Of a stretch of 64,000 nucleotides of DNA, positions 1 through 11,800 are shown piece by piece. A model generated the notes under the pieces. That model made no database searches. It saw only the letters and a list, made by a program, of their open reading frames with translations, and had not been told where the DNA came from. The DNA lies in NCBI GenBank assembly GCA_008330645.1, contig VLTN01000008.1, forward strand, positions 434,001 through 498,000, given 5' to 3'. The translations under genes and the position numbers were made by a program. The number at the start of each line of letters is the position of its first letter. Within the stretch, counting starts at the first letter, position 1. The DNA is from Cafeteria roenbergensis. Its lineage: Eukaryota; Sar; Bigyra; Bicosoecida; Cafeteriaceae.

Positions 1-461
1 TCGGCCCTGAGTGCAGGAAGGCGAGTCCCTCATCTCGATGTCCTGTGATGATGCGTGCTACGGCTTGGTCTCGGATGCGGAGCGGCTTCAGCGTTGGTTT
101 CGCCGCCGCAGACTTGTCCTTTGGGGGCGGTAACCCGCATGCGGGCAGTGGCGGCGTTTGCGTTGTGTGCTTGCGGCTCAAGGCCTGTGCAGGGGCGAAG
201 TTGGGAACCGCCCCTGACCTGCCAGTCGCTCCTCGCTGGCCGTCCGCCGAGCCGTTCGCGCTCGCGACGAGCACGCAGTCCGCACTGGGCAGGCGCCACA
301 CACCAAGCGGCGCCAAGCAATATTTGCAACCCGCTGTGTATGTCGCGCGACAAAGACCTGGAGCCAGGCATTGGAGCGCCACCTGCGTGCCCGCTGTCGC
401 GCCCCGCGCCCGCGCCTCGGTAGGGATATCGCAAGGCAGGGCTGAGTGGGCCGGGGGTGGC
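1..461. other. Left-edge region upstream of the EF-hand gene
   Basis: The reading frame of the EF-hand gene has no stop codon back to the first base of the window, so this stretch could be 5' untranslated sequence, part of the coding region, or the end of a larger exon. In-frame ATG codons occur at 48 and 51, but the residues they would add look unlike a conserved protein and are rich in Arg, Cys and Gly. I see no other gene, repeat or RNA here. Confidence 0.4.
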
Positions 462-3400
462 ATGGACGCCCCCTGGGTCGCGCCCGAAGACGCGGCATAC
501 CTTGCCAAGCAGCGCGAGCGGTTGCTTGCTGCCGCGCGACTTGGACGCTCGGCCGAGTGCAAGGCAATCTTGCAGCGCGTCTCCCGGCGCGCAGGCCCAG
601 GGTGCGAGGACGACTGGATAGCGCGGGTCGGCGCGGCCGAGGCGTCCCGCTTGGCCTCAGAGTCGGGGTTTGGCGCGTGCGGCGCGGCGCTTGCGGAATG
701 GGCACGCGCCGAGGCGGGAGCTGGAGGCTCGCCGGCCCTGTCCATGGCAGACAGCCAGTCCAGGCCACTCGTCTGCTCGATCAGGCGGGGAGGCCTCGGG
801 GTCGGTGGCTCGGCGCCAGCGTTGCCGGCGCTCGCGGACCTGCCTTCGGCGCGCGGCGCTGCTGGCGACGGCGCCAGCGGTGCCTCGACGCTGCGCGGCG
901 TTGACGATCCTTTCCAGGCCTCGGAGGACGCACCTGCCGCCGTAGCCGGAACGTCCAGGCTGCAGGAGCTGGAGCAGCAGTACCGCGAGCGGCACCGGCT
1001 GGCGAGGGCGTCTGCCGCTGCCGCCAGCCGCGAATCCCTCGAGCGTGTTCACGCGCTGCAGAGGCAGCGCGTGGCCGCCAGAGCAGCCCGCCTCCGCTCC
1101 CGGCGCTCGGGCTCGGGCTCGGAAAGGGGCACCGCATCCGTCCCCGGCCTCCCATCTGCATCCATCGCCAGCGCATCCACACTCAGTCAAGGCTGGCCTG
1201 CCGGCGGGTCCCGCCGCGATCTCGCCATGCCCCGAGCGGACACCGGGGCGGACCACCAAGGCGCCCTCCGTGGCGGCTGGCCAGAGCGCGGCCGCGGCGG
1301 CGCCTCGGCCGGCCGCGTTCCGCGCGCCGCAGCCTTCCTGCCTCCTCCCCGACTTGCCGCAGCCCCCCTCGAGCTCGCCTCAGCCCGCGGGGCGCACGCG
1401 CAGCAGTCACCCCTCTGCGTGGCGCTGGAGGGAGCTGGCGCGTCGCGCGTGTCGGTCGCGTCCTCGGTTGACTCGTCGCGCTCCGGCCAGGCGAGCCTGC
1501 CATTTCCGCCCCTGGACGACGACTCGGCGTGGCGCGAGGCGGCGCTGGCTGAGACCGCGCCGTCGCCCCGTGTCCTTACGCCCCGCGCGCTGAAGCGGAG
1601 GCTGGCCAGGGCGCAAAATGCGCTTCGCGACACGGAGGCGGAGGAGGGCTTGGAGCGGTGGCTCGCCCGGCACGGCGCCCCCGTCACCACGCGGTTCGAC
1701 AGGGAGCAGCTGCGTCAGCTGCGCCGCTGGTTCGACTTCATGGACGCGGACGGCTCCGGCCAGATCGACGTGAGCGAGCTGGAGGAGCCGCTCGTGTCAA
1801 CGGGAGTCGTGAGATCGCGGCGCGAGCTGCTGGCAGTGCTGCGTGTGGTGGACGCCAACGGTGACGGCGAAATTTCCTTCGAGGAGTTCGTGCAAACCCT
1901 GCTCATGGCGAGGCGGCAGTCTCGCGACGCGGCCGAGGCGGAGGGCGCAGCGGGGGATGCGCAGCATGCGGCGGGCAGGGCGGGCGCCGCGCTGCGCGGC
2001 GCTGCTGCCGGGCCAGGGCCGGGCTTTGCTGGGGCCACGGCGCGCGGAGCCGCGCACAGCGCTCAGGCGCGGCTTGCCGACGAGATAGGCGAGGCAGCGG
2101 CGCAGGCGCTGCGGCAGGGACAGGCGGTGGCGTCGGCAGCGCGGCCGTCGGCCACGCACGCGGAGATCGGTCGCCTGGTCATGGCGGAGCGCCGGGCCGC
2201 CGCCGCGGCGAGAGACAAGGCCTTGGTCGTCAGCGGCCGGGCCGACGAGGCAGCCCTCTTGCGCCGCGTCGGCTGGCTCTCCGACCTCGTGTTCGTTTGC
2301 GAGACTGTTCCCGACACGGAGCCCGAGGAGGCGGAGGAGCTGCTGCTGGGCCGCGTCTCGCAGTCGCTGCTGGCGCGGATCGGAGCCGCCTTGGCCGAGG
2401 AGCCCAAGGCTGCCATGGACGTCGGCACAGCCGCGCTGGCAGAGCTCCACCGTGTGCTGCAGTCAGACGCCACGGCGACGATCCGAAGCGCCGTCGCGGC
2501 GGAAATGGCCCCAGGAGGCGTGCTGGCCCGGGAGCGCGAGGCGGCGGCCAGGGGGGCCGCGCTCGGCCCGGCCGCGGGGCTGGGGAGGACGGGCGACAGG
2601 GCCGGGGCCAGGGGGCCGTCACAGCTGCACGACCGCTCCGACGCGTGGTCGTTCTGGCGGCGGCGGCGAGGCAGGCAGTCCAGACGGGAGGCGCGCGTGG
2701 CGGCGTCGGCGCGGCAGCGGCAGCGCGAGAACGCTCGCGCCGTTGCCGAGGGCCTGCTGGATCCCCGGCTGCCGCCGTCGATGCTCCGGGCGGCGGAGCG
2801 CGAGGCGGCGAAACAGTCGCCCGAAGCGCCGCCGGGCAGCGGCGTCGCTGCTTCCGAGCCGGGTCGCGGCGGGGCGACTGCACCCGGCGCCGCCGCCACG
2901 GGCGCAGGCGAAGCGCCAGCCGGCACGGCAGCGGAGGGCGGAGCTCCCCAGAGCGCGGCTGCGACGGCCGGGAGCGGTGGCGGCGACCGACCTGGGGCAG
3001 CCGAGGCCGGCAGTGCCGCGCCCGGCGGTGCCGCTGTGGCGGCGTCATCCGCACGGCCCGACCCCGACGCGTCAGGGACGATCTCCAGCAGCGCGGGCGT
3101 GCGCTCCGGCGCCGCGGCGCCGGCCCCCGCCCCAGCCTCGGACGTCTTCCCGCGGGCAGGGCCGGCCAGCGCTGCGCAGCCGGTGCCCCCCTCGCAGGCT
3201 CAGGCGGTGGTGGCCCGGACGTCGGCTCCGGCCTCGAAGCAGGCGCTGCCCCCGGGGCGGGCACGGGCCGCGCTGGAGCCGGACCGCGTGGAGGAGCTTC
3301 AGGCGAGGCTGGAAGCGGCCGCGGAGACGACGATGCACCTCCCCACGCAGCTCACCGCCCACAGGCGCCAGCTCCTCATCAGCGCGCTGGTCACCTCTCG

Positions 3401-6104
3401 CCGCGTCGACACGATTGTGTCGAACGCAACCCGTCAGCTGCTTGCTCGGGCCGCGGACTTGTCCTCCCGGCGCATCACGCAGCGCGTGCGGTCGCTGCGC
3501 CAGCGGTACGAGGCGTCGGCTGAGCGACGCGCGGAGCGACTCGAGTCGCTCGCCGACGTGGTGAGCCGCGTGCGCGAGCTTGAGGCGCAAGCAGTGACCT
3601 CGTCGCAGTACCGCTGGGCCAGGGCCTCGCTTCGTGCGGAGGTCACAGGGGCGTCGGTGGCGCAGGGGAGCGGCGCGAGGCCGCCTGGGGCGGCAGCTGC
3701 GGCTATGGCCCGGTCAGCCGGAACGCTGCCCGGCGGAGGGACGCTCCGGTCGGGGCGGAGCCACGCTCCCGAGAGCGGCACCGGCGGCCGGCCGGAGTCG
3801 CCAGGCGCACCGTCCGGGCTGCGACCGCCGTCTCCCGGACCGGGCGGCAAGTGGCAGCAGGCGCCGCTGCATTCGCGAGCCTCCCCCCGCAACGACCGCC
3901 CGGGGCTCGGCCGCGGCCCCGAGCGAGCGGAGGCCGCGTCCCGCCGGCCGATGCCGCCCTCGGAGCGCAAGACTGGCTCGGAGCTCACGCCGCTAGACAC
4001 TGTCCACGAGAGGCGGCTGCCGCAGCCTGGCGGCATCGCGCTGCCGGGGCCCGCGTTTCGCGGGCGCGCGTCTGTGGACGGCCCGGTGGCTCTGCCCGGC
4101 CGCGCGTTCGGAGCGGACCCTAGCCGCCCTGAGTCCGCCTCGAGCGGGGACGCTTCGCTCGCCGCTGCGGCCATATCTGCGGCCGCTGGCGCCTCGCGGC
4201 CTCCGTCCCAGGGAGCCGGTGTGCTCTCCAGCCGAGGCTCCCCCTCCGCTCGGGAACCGAGCGACGCACCCTCGCCCACTTCCGGGACGGACGACGCGCC
4301 AATTCGCCACGGGTTTGGGTCCGCCGGGAGCGCTGCGCAGCACCGCAGCACCGGGCGGGGTCGCCTCGGCGCCACTGGCAGCTCTGCCGGCCTGCTTCAC
4401 TCGCAGTCGTTCGGCGAGGAGCCGAGCGCTCGCGCCCTCAAGGCGAAGGAGCGCAGGGCCGAGCGACGCAGGGAAGCGCGGTCCCGCGGGCTGCCGACAC
4501 CCCCGCCAACCGCGGCGCGGGCCTCGTCGTCCAGGCACGGGAGCACCGGCCTGCTGGCCCGGGCTGCGTCCTCGTCGGGGCCGATTTCCGCGCTTGCGTC
4601 CTCCTCTCGAGCCGACGGCAGCGGGCCCGACGAGGACGACGAGCTGGCCATTTCCAATGTGCAGCTCATGCAAAGCCTCACGGCAGCGAGGCGCGGGGGA
4701 CGCACGGACGCACGAGCGGCTCTCGCCTCGTTCGTGGTGTCGGTCGAGCTGGAGGAGGCCGACGCCGCGGACCGCGAAGCCGGCCGCGAGGGCGGAGCGA
4801 CGCGGCTCTTGGAGGCAGCGGCAGCGGGCGCTGAGCGGGCAGGCGCGGTGTCGCTGATGCCGCCCCTGGCAGCGCCCATCTTCAAGCCGCGCACGCCTGG
4901 CTGGGAGCGACACTCGGCCGCGGCTGCGGCTGCAGCCGAGTCTGAATCCGTTCGCTCGTCGCGTTTCGACCCGGTCATCACCGCAGACACGCTGGCCACG
5001 GAGGGCCTGGCCGTGCTGGGGATCGGCAGCGCGCCTTCGTCCCCGGAGCGCAAGCGGCAGTCCCCGCCTCGCCCCGTAGGCAGACCAACCCCGCCGGCGT
5101 CGCCCGTGTCCCGGCCGCACTCGCCGCAGAGGCGGCCGATGTCCCCCCTCAACCCCGTGCTGACGGACCCGACGCCGCGCTCCAAGCCGGGGTCCGGCCC
5201 CGGCGCGCCTGCCACGGATCGTCGGCTGGCGCGGGCGCTGGGCCAAGGCAGCCACGCCATTCTTCACGCCATTGGCGGCATGGACTCTGCTGGGACTGCG
5301 GATCGAGGAGGCACCGTCGTGTGGGCGGGAGGGCAGCCTCTCGCCGACGCAGGCCGCGCTGCGGCAGCGTCCCTCACCCCGCACCCCGCAGACGAAGCAG
5401 TGGAACAGGCGCATGGCTTCGCCGAACGCAGCTCCGGGCAGCAGCGGCGAGAGCAGTCGCCGGGCCCGCGGGTCATTCCCAAGCAGACTGATGCTGGCAC
5501 CTCGCTCCGCAGCCAGCCACAGCAGCGGCAGCAGCAGCCTCCGATGCCCAGGGCGGGCCGGCAGCGGCGAAAGGCCGGGGCGGCTGTCTCCGCAGCCCAG
5601 CTGGCCCACAAGCACGTCTCGATTGTCGGCCGCGTGGGCGGGTCGCTCATGGATGCCAAGCCAGGTGACTGGGCGCCCGACGAGGACGAGCCGCTGCCGG
5701 GCGCGGGGCCGGTGCTTCCGCGCCTGCAGGTGCCGCCCGAAACGCTCTCTCGGGTTCGCGAGTACCTGGGGCAGTTCAAAGGCTCGCAAGCGGCGTCCCG
5801 TCGAAGCAGCGCCGCGTCGCTGGGGCAGCGCGCGCGCTCGGGCTCCGGGGCAGGCGCCGGCCAGGTGCACGCCAGCGCATCCCAGCGCCGCAAGGCAGGG
5901 CGCAGGGCGACCACGCCGGAGCGCTCAGCAACGAGGCCCGCCCACATGGGCCGAGACACTCGCACAGTGGCAGCCAAGCTCAACGCGGACGCGCTGGGGG
6001 GGCACGTGGGCAGCCCGGGAATGTCCTTTTTGCCGCTCTCCAGCAACGTTCAGGCCGCCAGGGCAATGGCGACGCGTGTTGTTGCGCTTGCGGGCGAAGA
6101 CTAG
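462..6104 (+). CDS. Large EF-hand protein, mostly low-complexity, about 1,880 residues
   Basis: A single open frame ends at TAG 6102-6104. I chose ATG 462 because a plausible folded helical start follows it (MDAPWVAPEDAAYLAKQRER), but the frame is open further left, so the true start may lie upstream. Two canonical EF-hand loops lie at about residues 428-439 (DADGSGQIDVSE) and 464-475 (DANGDGEISFEE). Both have Asp at positions 1, 3 and 5 or equivalent and Glu at 12, so Ca2+ binding is likely. Residues about 940-1065 are charged and helical (probable coiled coil). The rest is Ala, Ser, Pro, Arg and Gly rich with no domain I recognise. The protein has no signal peptide or membrane segment from this start. 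It converges on the poly(A) polymerase gene with 176 bp between the stops. The Ca2+-sensor pair is clear; the cellular role is unknown. Confidence 0.75.
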   Translation: MDAPWVAPEDAAYLAKQRERLLAAARLGRSAECKAILQRVSRRAGPGCEDDWIARVGAAEASRLASESGFGACGAALAEWARAEAGAGGSPALSMADSQSRPLVCSIRRGGLGVGGSAPALPALADLPSARGAAGDGASGASTLRGVDDPFQASEDAPAAVAGTSRLQELEQQYRERHRLARASAAAASRESLERVHALQRQRVAARAARLRSRRSGSGSERGTASVPGLPSASIASASTLSQGWPAGGSRRDLAMPRADTGADHQGALRGGWPERGRGGASAGRVPRAAAFLPPPRLAAAPLELASARGAHAQQSPLCVALEGAGASRVSVASSVDSSRSGQASLPFPPLDDDSAWREAALAETAPSPRVLTPRALKRRLARAQNALRDTEAEEGLERWLARHGAPVTTRFDREQLRQLRRWFDFMDADGSGQIDVSELEEPLVSTGVVRSRRELLAVLRVVDANGDGEISFEEFVQTLLMARRQSRDAAEAEGAAGDAQHAAGRAGAALRGAAAGPGPGFAGATARGAAHSAQARLADEIGEAAAQALRQGQAVASAARPSATHAEIGRLVMAERRAAAAARDKALVVSGRADEAALLRRVGWLSDLVFVCETVPDTEPEEAEELLLGRVSQSLLARIGAALAEEPKAAMDVGTAALAELHRVLQSDATATIRSAVAAEMAPGGVLAREREAAARGAALGPAAGLGRTGDRAGARGPSQLHDRSDAWSFWRRRRGRQSRREARVAASARQRQRENARAVAEGLLDPRLPPSMLRAAEREAAKQSPEAPPGSGVAASEPGRGGATAPGAAATGAGEAPAGTAAEGGAPQSAAATAGSGGGDRPGAAEAGSAAPGGAAVAASSARPDPDASGTISSSAGVRSGAAAPAPAPASDVFPRAGPASAAQPVPPSQAQAVVARTSAPASKQALPPGRARAALEPDRVEELQARLEAAAETTMHLPTQLTAHRRQLLISALVTSRRVDTIVSNATRQLLARAADLSSRRITQRVRSLRQRYEASAERRAERLESLADVVSRVRELEAQAVTSSQYRWARASLRAEVTGASVAQGSGARPPGAAAAAMARSAGTLPGGGTLRSGRSHAPESGTGGRPESPGAPSGLRPPSPGPGGKWQQAPLHSRASPRNDRPGLGRGPERAEAASRRPMPPSERKTGSELTPLDTVHERRLPQPGGIALPGPAFRGRASVDGPVALPGRAFGADPSRPESASSGDASLAAAAISAAAGASRPPSQGAGVLSSRGSPSAREPSDAPSPTSGTDDAPIRHGFGSAGSAAQHRSTGRGRLGATGSSAGLLHSQSFGEEPSARALKAKERRAERRREARSRGLPTPPPTAARASSSRHGSTGLLARAASSSGPISALASSSRADGSGPDEDDELAISNVQLMQSLTAARRGGRTDARAALASFVVSVELEEADAADREAGREGGATRLLEAAAAGAERAGAVSLMPPLAAPIFKPRTPGWERHSAAAAAAAESESVRSSRFDPVITADTLATEGLAVLGIGSAPSSPERKRQSPPRPVGRPTPPASPVSRPHSPQRRPMSPLNPVLTDPTPRSKPGSGPGAPATDRRLARALGQGSHAILHAIGGMDSAGTADRGGTVVWAGGQPLADAGRAAAASLTPHPADEAVEQAHGFAERSSGQQRREQSPGPRVIPKQTDAGTSLRSQPQQRQQQPPMPRAGRQRRKAGAAVSAAQLAHKHVSIVGRVGGSLMDAKPGDWAPDEDEPLPGAGPVLPRLQVPPETLSRVREYLGQFKGSQAASRRSSAASLGQRARSGSGAGAGQVHASASQRRKAGRRATTPERSATRPAHMGRDTRTVAAKLNADALGGHVGSPGMSFLPLSSNVQAARAMATRVVALAGED

Positions 6105-6280
6105 CAGGCCACAAGGTGCTGCGCACGTGTGTGCTCGAGGTTTGCGCGCCCTGCCTCGGCTGGGGCGGCCGCGTGCTGAACGGCCGTGGCTGCACTCGCT
6201 CGTCGCTCGAAGTGACACGGCCCCAAACGCAGGAACGGCGCAAAGCAGCCAGCGGCCAGCAGCGTTACTCGCCGGCTGGC

Positions 6281-8491
6281 TCAGAACCACGCGCCGCGAG
6301 TCGCGGCCTCGTCCTCCACGTTGCGCTCTCTCCTTCCGGACAGCAGGTCTGCGATGAGTCGCGGCCTGCGCAAGCTCCCGATCAGAGGGGTGAGGGAAGG
6401 CACATCCCCGTCGTCCGCGGCTGGCGCCGAGACCAGGCCCCGGGTGGCGGCAGCGGAGGCCGCGGCTGCGCTGACCTTCTGTGCGGCGGCACCGGCCATC
6501 GCGGCTGCGATCACTGCCTCGCGAGCCTGCTCCTCGCTGCGGGGGCCCTCCCCGCCCGCTGCCGGTGGCGCGGCTGCTGAGCCAGCGGCTGCTGAGCTAG
6601 CTGGTGCTGAGCCAGCGGCTGCTGCTGCCCCGCCCTGTTCGGAGCCAGAGTCGCTGCTGTCCTCGATGACCACGGGGCTCGATTCGGAACCGCTGTCGGA
6701 CCCATTCCAGCTGCTCTCTTCGCCGCCGCCATCGCTACTGTCGTCGTCATCGTCGTCGTGGAGGGAGATGACCGAGCCGGAGCGCTGGCGCTCTGGACGG
6801 GCCCGCTTGGCTGCGTTCCCGGAAGCGCTCGTGAGGCTGAGATGGCGGGAAGGAGACGCCTCCTCAGTGCCGTGCGGCTTCCCACTCCGGCGACGGGCCT
6901 CGGCGACAAGCGCATCGGCCCGGGCGCGAAGCCGCGAGTCTTGCGCAATCACGGCCGCAAGTGGGCTCACGCTCAACGCCCGCTGCCTCGCCAGGGGCGT
7001 GTTGCCAGGTCCCGGCAGCGGGGGGCGGGCATGGTCGAGCGCATCGGCGAGCGAAAGGAAGGCGACGAAGAAGGCCGCGCGGACCCCCTTGATCTCGAAC
7101 GAGTTGGACCCGATGTCCGCCGAGTCGTCCACTGCGGCAGCGTCGGGCAGCCCAAGCAGAACAGCAGAAGCGGCAGAGCATTGGGCAGCGCAAACGGTGC
7201 GAGGGCAACACGCGCGCTAAGCCACAAGCCCGCAGCCAAAGGCCGCTGGAACTTTGCGGCGACACCCTTGCCGGGAAAGGCAGCCGCATCCGACACACAG
7301 GCTGTGCACCATCTCACCAGGCGACAAGAGGCTGAGCAAGAAGGGCCTCCCCGGGACGCCGAGCTCGTAGTCGTACTTGGAAATGGTGCAAGGCTCCGGA
7401 ACGAGCACGATGGCGTCGTGCTCGTAGCGAAACCGACGGCCGAAGTACTCCAAAAACGTGAAGAGCAGGTATCCCAAGTTGAGCTGGGCACGAGGCAAGG
7501 CGGCCACTCGCTGAGAGCGCGGGCGGCTCCTGGGCTTGGCGGCCTCCGCAGCGGCTGCATCGGACGCAGCATGGCGGGCCTCGCCTGCCGCTTCCCGCTC
7601 TCGGTCGAGCGCAACCTGGGCCCAGGCCACGTCCCGCACCCCTTGAACATGAACCATGGTGTCAGCCCTCATCATTTGCAGGTGGTGGACCACCATGCAG
7701 GTGAGCAAGAACGAGCCGATTCCGCCCTTGAAGGTCACGTTGAGCCCGCGCTGGGACAAGAAGTGCTTCAGCACCACGACCAGCGGCACGAGGGCCGGAA
7801 ACTGATCGACGAATGCCCGGACTGCCGCGGCAGACACGCACCCAGACTCTTCCCCGTAGCTCACGTCCAGCTCGATGCCGGTGGCCGCGTGCCGACACTT
7901 GACGATGGGCACCCTGGCGCGGAGAATCGGGTTCACTTCGGTAAAGTCCGGCCGCCTCTGGAGCGCGGACGCGAGCGCTTGCAGCGTCGCGATTTTCCCC
8001 CTGCTCCCCTTGACAATCGTCACATCCCAGTCTGCCCACGGCAGCGCTAGCCCGTAAACCCTCGACCCGAACACGCGTAGCTCGGGCCCCTCGCCCACGG
8101 CGTCGCGGAGCGCGTCCTTCATCGCGTCGAGCACGATGCTCGCCTCCTCCGCCTCGGCCGGAGTCTCCCGCGACATGTCCCAGAAGTCAAGCACCTCCTC
8201 GTGCAGTCGCAGCAGCGCCGCCGCAGTGGGCCTCGACCTGTGGCCGTGCCTCGCGTGGGCCACTTGTGCCCAAGGGGTCTCCTTCGGCAGCGGCGGAGCT
8301 CCGCTCGGACCCTGGTGCAGCAGCATCGGGCTCGCCGCAGCAAACGCGTGCAGGTCTTCATCGTATCCCAAGGAGCCCTCCCCCGGCCTGGGCCGCTTGT
8401 TTGAGCGCTGGGGGACCGAGACGGACCGCCGGCTCGGCTTTTGCTGAAGCGACAGAAAGTCGGGCGCCGCCTCGCTCTCTCGACCCGCCAT
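6281..8491 (-). CDS. Non-canonical poly(A) polymerase, TRF4/PAPD5 type (2 exons)
   Basis: This nucleotidyltransferase would add A tails to nuclear RNAs, as TRF4/5 do in the TRAMP complex. Exon 1 is 7318-8491 (ATG 8489-8491) and exon 2 is 6281-7131. The 186-nt intron has donor g|gtgaga and acceptor gcag|tgg and is phase 1, giving 674 residues. The catalytic module reads FGSRVYGLALPWADWD at residues 141-156, with the paired aspartates D154 and D156 and the third at D209 (GIELDVSYG). The central domain has KGGIGSF near 255-261 and NLGYLLFTFLEYFG near 333. The join restores the family motif that the unspliced frame loses: exon 2 opens with DDSADIGSNSFEIK, matching the D-x-x-x-D-[IVL]-G-x-x-S-F region of TRF4 proteins. 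The C-terminal tail is acidic and Ser/Ala rich (disordered). Assignment to TRF4/5 rather than another non-canonical polymerase rests on these motifs. Confidence 0.88.
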
Positions 8492-8834
8492 TGCAACGCG
8501 CTGCTGCTCAGGCGCTGCGGTCAGCACGTGTCCCTGCTGGCAAGCGGTTCGACAGGCTGATGGCTGCGGGCGCTGCGGTGCCTGGCGAACACGCTGGCGA
8601 GGTCTCACAAAGCGCGATGCAAATGCCCAGGCTCGGCCGGCAGAGCCGCAGGTCTGCGGGACAATCGCGTGCAGGCGCGGCGCGCCGGCGGCGCAGTGCG
8701 CGCACCTGGGTCGCGCGCAAGCAAAACAAAGTGCGCTGTTGTCATGTGCGTGAGCCTGCAAGAATGGCGAGCGGGGCAGCGCTGCGGCGGAGCCATGCGC
8801 AGGTCACAGCCCAAGTTTGGATTTGCGCTGAGCG
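8492..8834. other. Spacer between the DUF3638 gene stop and the poly(A) polymerase start
   Basis: These 343 bp separate two minus-strand genes, so they should carry the 3' end of the DUF3638 giant gene's transcript limits to the left and the promoter and 5' leader of the polymerase gene. The polymerase frame stays open upstream of ATG 8491 to about 8761, but those residues are Arg/Cys-rich and unlike the family. I see no tRNA, clear TATA box or canonical AATAAA signal. Confidence 0.4.
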
Positions 8835-11800
8835 TCACTCAGCAAACGACTCGGCGAAAGGCCTGAACGGGCCGAACGTGGCACCGCTAGCCATCTTCTG
8901 CTGGTCGGTCAGGCCCGCAGGCAGGGGGTCATGCGGTCCTCCGAAGAAGAAGCGCGCGCCACAGTACGCCTGCAGGAGCACCGCTGGGCGGAGCACCGCT
9001 CCGCGGGCTGCAACCTCTGCGGAGAAGGTCGCCGACTTGGGCTCGGACCAGTCCCATGCGGGCCCGTCTACCGGGAGCCTGCCCACGCGAAGGATCAGCC
9101 CCGTCCCGCCAGCCTTCGCGTCCGTGACAACCTCGAAGGCGAAGGCGATGATGTCGTCCGGCTGCCAGGTGTCGGCGAACACCGACAGCGCGCGCCTGGC
9201 AGGAGAGGAGCCTGCCACGCAGGCAGCCGCAGCCGCATCAGAAGCTGCAGCAGAAGCCTTGCGGCTCCCCCCGGCCGCAGCTCCCCCTTCCTCTGCGTCC
9301 GCCGCCGCGCCTGTGGCCGCTGCCGCTGCCGCCTTGGCCGCCTCGGGCGCCTCGGGCGTTTGGCCGGCAGCCGCCGCAGGCTCCTGTCCTGCTGGCCGGG
9401 CCGCCCCCCCAGCCTCCGCCGCGGCCATCATGGCCGGGGACGGGGCGCGGAACCTCATTCGCGAGTGCCCGTCCCGGAGGACAATGCGGCGCTTGCCTGC
9501 GGGGCGAACCACACCGATCCCGCGGCCTTCCTCGGCCAGGCCAAGCCCTCGCGTCATGCAAAGCTCCGCCGACGCGTCAACCAATCCGATCTCCACGGGC
9601 ATGCTGCCCAGAAGCTGGACGGCAAAGACCCACTTTCCCGACGACACCCCCCCCAGGTGCCTGCTTGCCGCCACCGCGATCATGGACTGCTCCGAAAACT
9701 GGATTTGGGCGTTTCGCTTGACGAAGGCGGTGTGCCCGCCGCCCACGAAGCCGATGCTCACGGTGTCGGGCGTCACGCCAAAGACCTCCAGCTTGGCAGG
9801 CAGCGGCCGGCTCGGGTTGATCAGCGGGTGAGAGTGAAGTTTGTCGCTCGTGGAGGCGAGGAGCCAAGAGGCGGAATCCGGCTGGAGCACCGACGGGTCG
9901 TCCGTCGCGCACGCGGAAGGGCGACGTACAGAGCGGCGCAGGGTAGCCGCGGTGGCTCCCGGGGCTGCCTCGCTCAGGGGAACCACGCCCGCAAGGACCT
10001 CGGGGGGCAGCTCAGCCGGCACAACGGCGTCACGATCCCGCTCTGCAGCGGCCAGCGCCTCGGCACGCTTTGCATCGAGCGCGGCAGGGTCCTTGGCAGC
10101 CACGGACTCCCATGGCCAAATCCATGGCCCGACAACGCGCCCACGGAACGGGAGCGCGCGGTAGAAGTCGGCAACGGCGCGGAAGGGAGTGCTGCCGGGA
10201 GCGACCGGAGGAGGGCTGAACTTGAAAGGCATGTCGGGCCGGTCACCAATGTTGGGCGTGACTGCGTACCCCTCGCCAACGAAGATGGTGGGGATTGTGT
10301 CGTCGCTCGAGAACATCGAGTGCGCGCCCATCACCCCCCAAGGCAGCTCCCACCTGCCGTTGAGCGACGCCATGAACGTGCGAGTGTCCGCATCCACGGC
10401 CAGGCCGATGACATCACCTGGCCTCCCAAACGGAGAGCCGAAGGACATGGTGGCAGCGTTGGCCTCGCTGGGAATCTCCGTGAAGTGCTTGCATTGGGTG
10501 GTAGAGGCGGCGGTTCGCATCTGCTTGGCCGACATGGCCGCTGAGGGCCCGCCGGCTGCGGAGCTGGCAGCTGCAGACCCGTCTTCGCCCAGAGAGTGGA
10601 CGACGGGCTTGCCAATGGCGTGGATTCGCATGGCGGGCACAGCACCATCCTTGCTCGCCACCCCGCCCTCCACCTGGTCGGCGTCGGCGTCCAGCATTGG
10701 GCACTGGCTCGGAATCACAGTCCAGCGCTGCTCGGAGCTCAAATCCGGCAAGGCGCCGCCCTCAGTGGCGATGTGGGTGATACAATGCGCAGCCTTTGCC
10801 TGCCTGTCAACCAGCGCAGGCTCGGACGACGCATGCGCAAAGACCATCGAGGGCGTCCCAAAGCCCGCGCGGACCCCGACGTTGCGCACCTGCTGGCGAC
10901 CGCGGCCGTGCGACATCTGCGCGAGCCCGGTCACAAGCGCCTTGGCGCGCATCTCGGCCGCCTTGGCCTTGCCGCACTTCCCTGGCCACTCGCTGATCTC
11001 CACCTCGTAGTACCACCGACCGCGCGCCAAGCTTGGCCCGTTCATGAACAGGCGAAGCGCTGTGCCGTCTGACCGCCCGCCGCCGCCGTTGTACCGGTTC
11101 GATGACGACCCCTCCTCGAGCTCCGACTTGCCGCTGGGCTCCGACCACACCGTCCCCGTGGAGCGGTCCCAGGTAGCGCTGGAGGCGTGGATGCCGGCAG
11201 ACCAAGTGCCTGTGGAGTACCCGGAGGCGGTGCCCTGCAATAGCGCCGAGCGCGCCCTGCTGTACAGGTTCAGGCCGAACGCGCGACGACGCACGTCCGG
11301 GGGGCCTGGAGGCGGGAAGCGAAGGGCCCCGGGAGACTTGCCCAGCACCATCTGCGCTTTGAAGCCTCCGTACAGCGACAGCACTGAGACGGCCCCAAGG
11401 GCAGCCTCGCCGCCAAGAAGGCTGCCGACGCGGACGGCCCAGTCGACCTGCCAGTCGGAGCCGCGGGGGTGCCGCTCGCCGGAGCGCATGTCCACCGCTT
11501 CGCCATTGACTGAAAACCAGGCCAGGCCCGTGTCTGCATCAACCGTGACGCCCACCACGTCGGCAGGCCGGAGGGGCTTGGCTGCATCGCCAGGCACCGC
11601 AGCTGCGCCTTGGCCGCACTTGAGCCACGCAAGGCGGGGCCGGCCGCGCTCGTCGATCGCTGCAGCCGGCGCGAGCTTGAGGCACCGGAGCCGGGCGGCC
11701 GCCGAAGCGGCCCTGTCCCCGAAAGCGTGCGAGGCAAACTCGTCGCCGACCATGGAGAGGGCGTGGCCGCGAGCCTGCCACGAGGCGCAGGCGACACCGA

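Noticed and set aside
3993-5870. A 625-codon open frame on the minus strand opposite the EF-hand gene
   Set aside because: It lies fully inside the plus-strand coding frame, is dominated by Arg, Gly and Pro as expected for the antisense of GC-rich codons, and has no motif.
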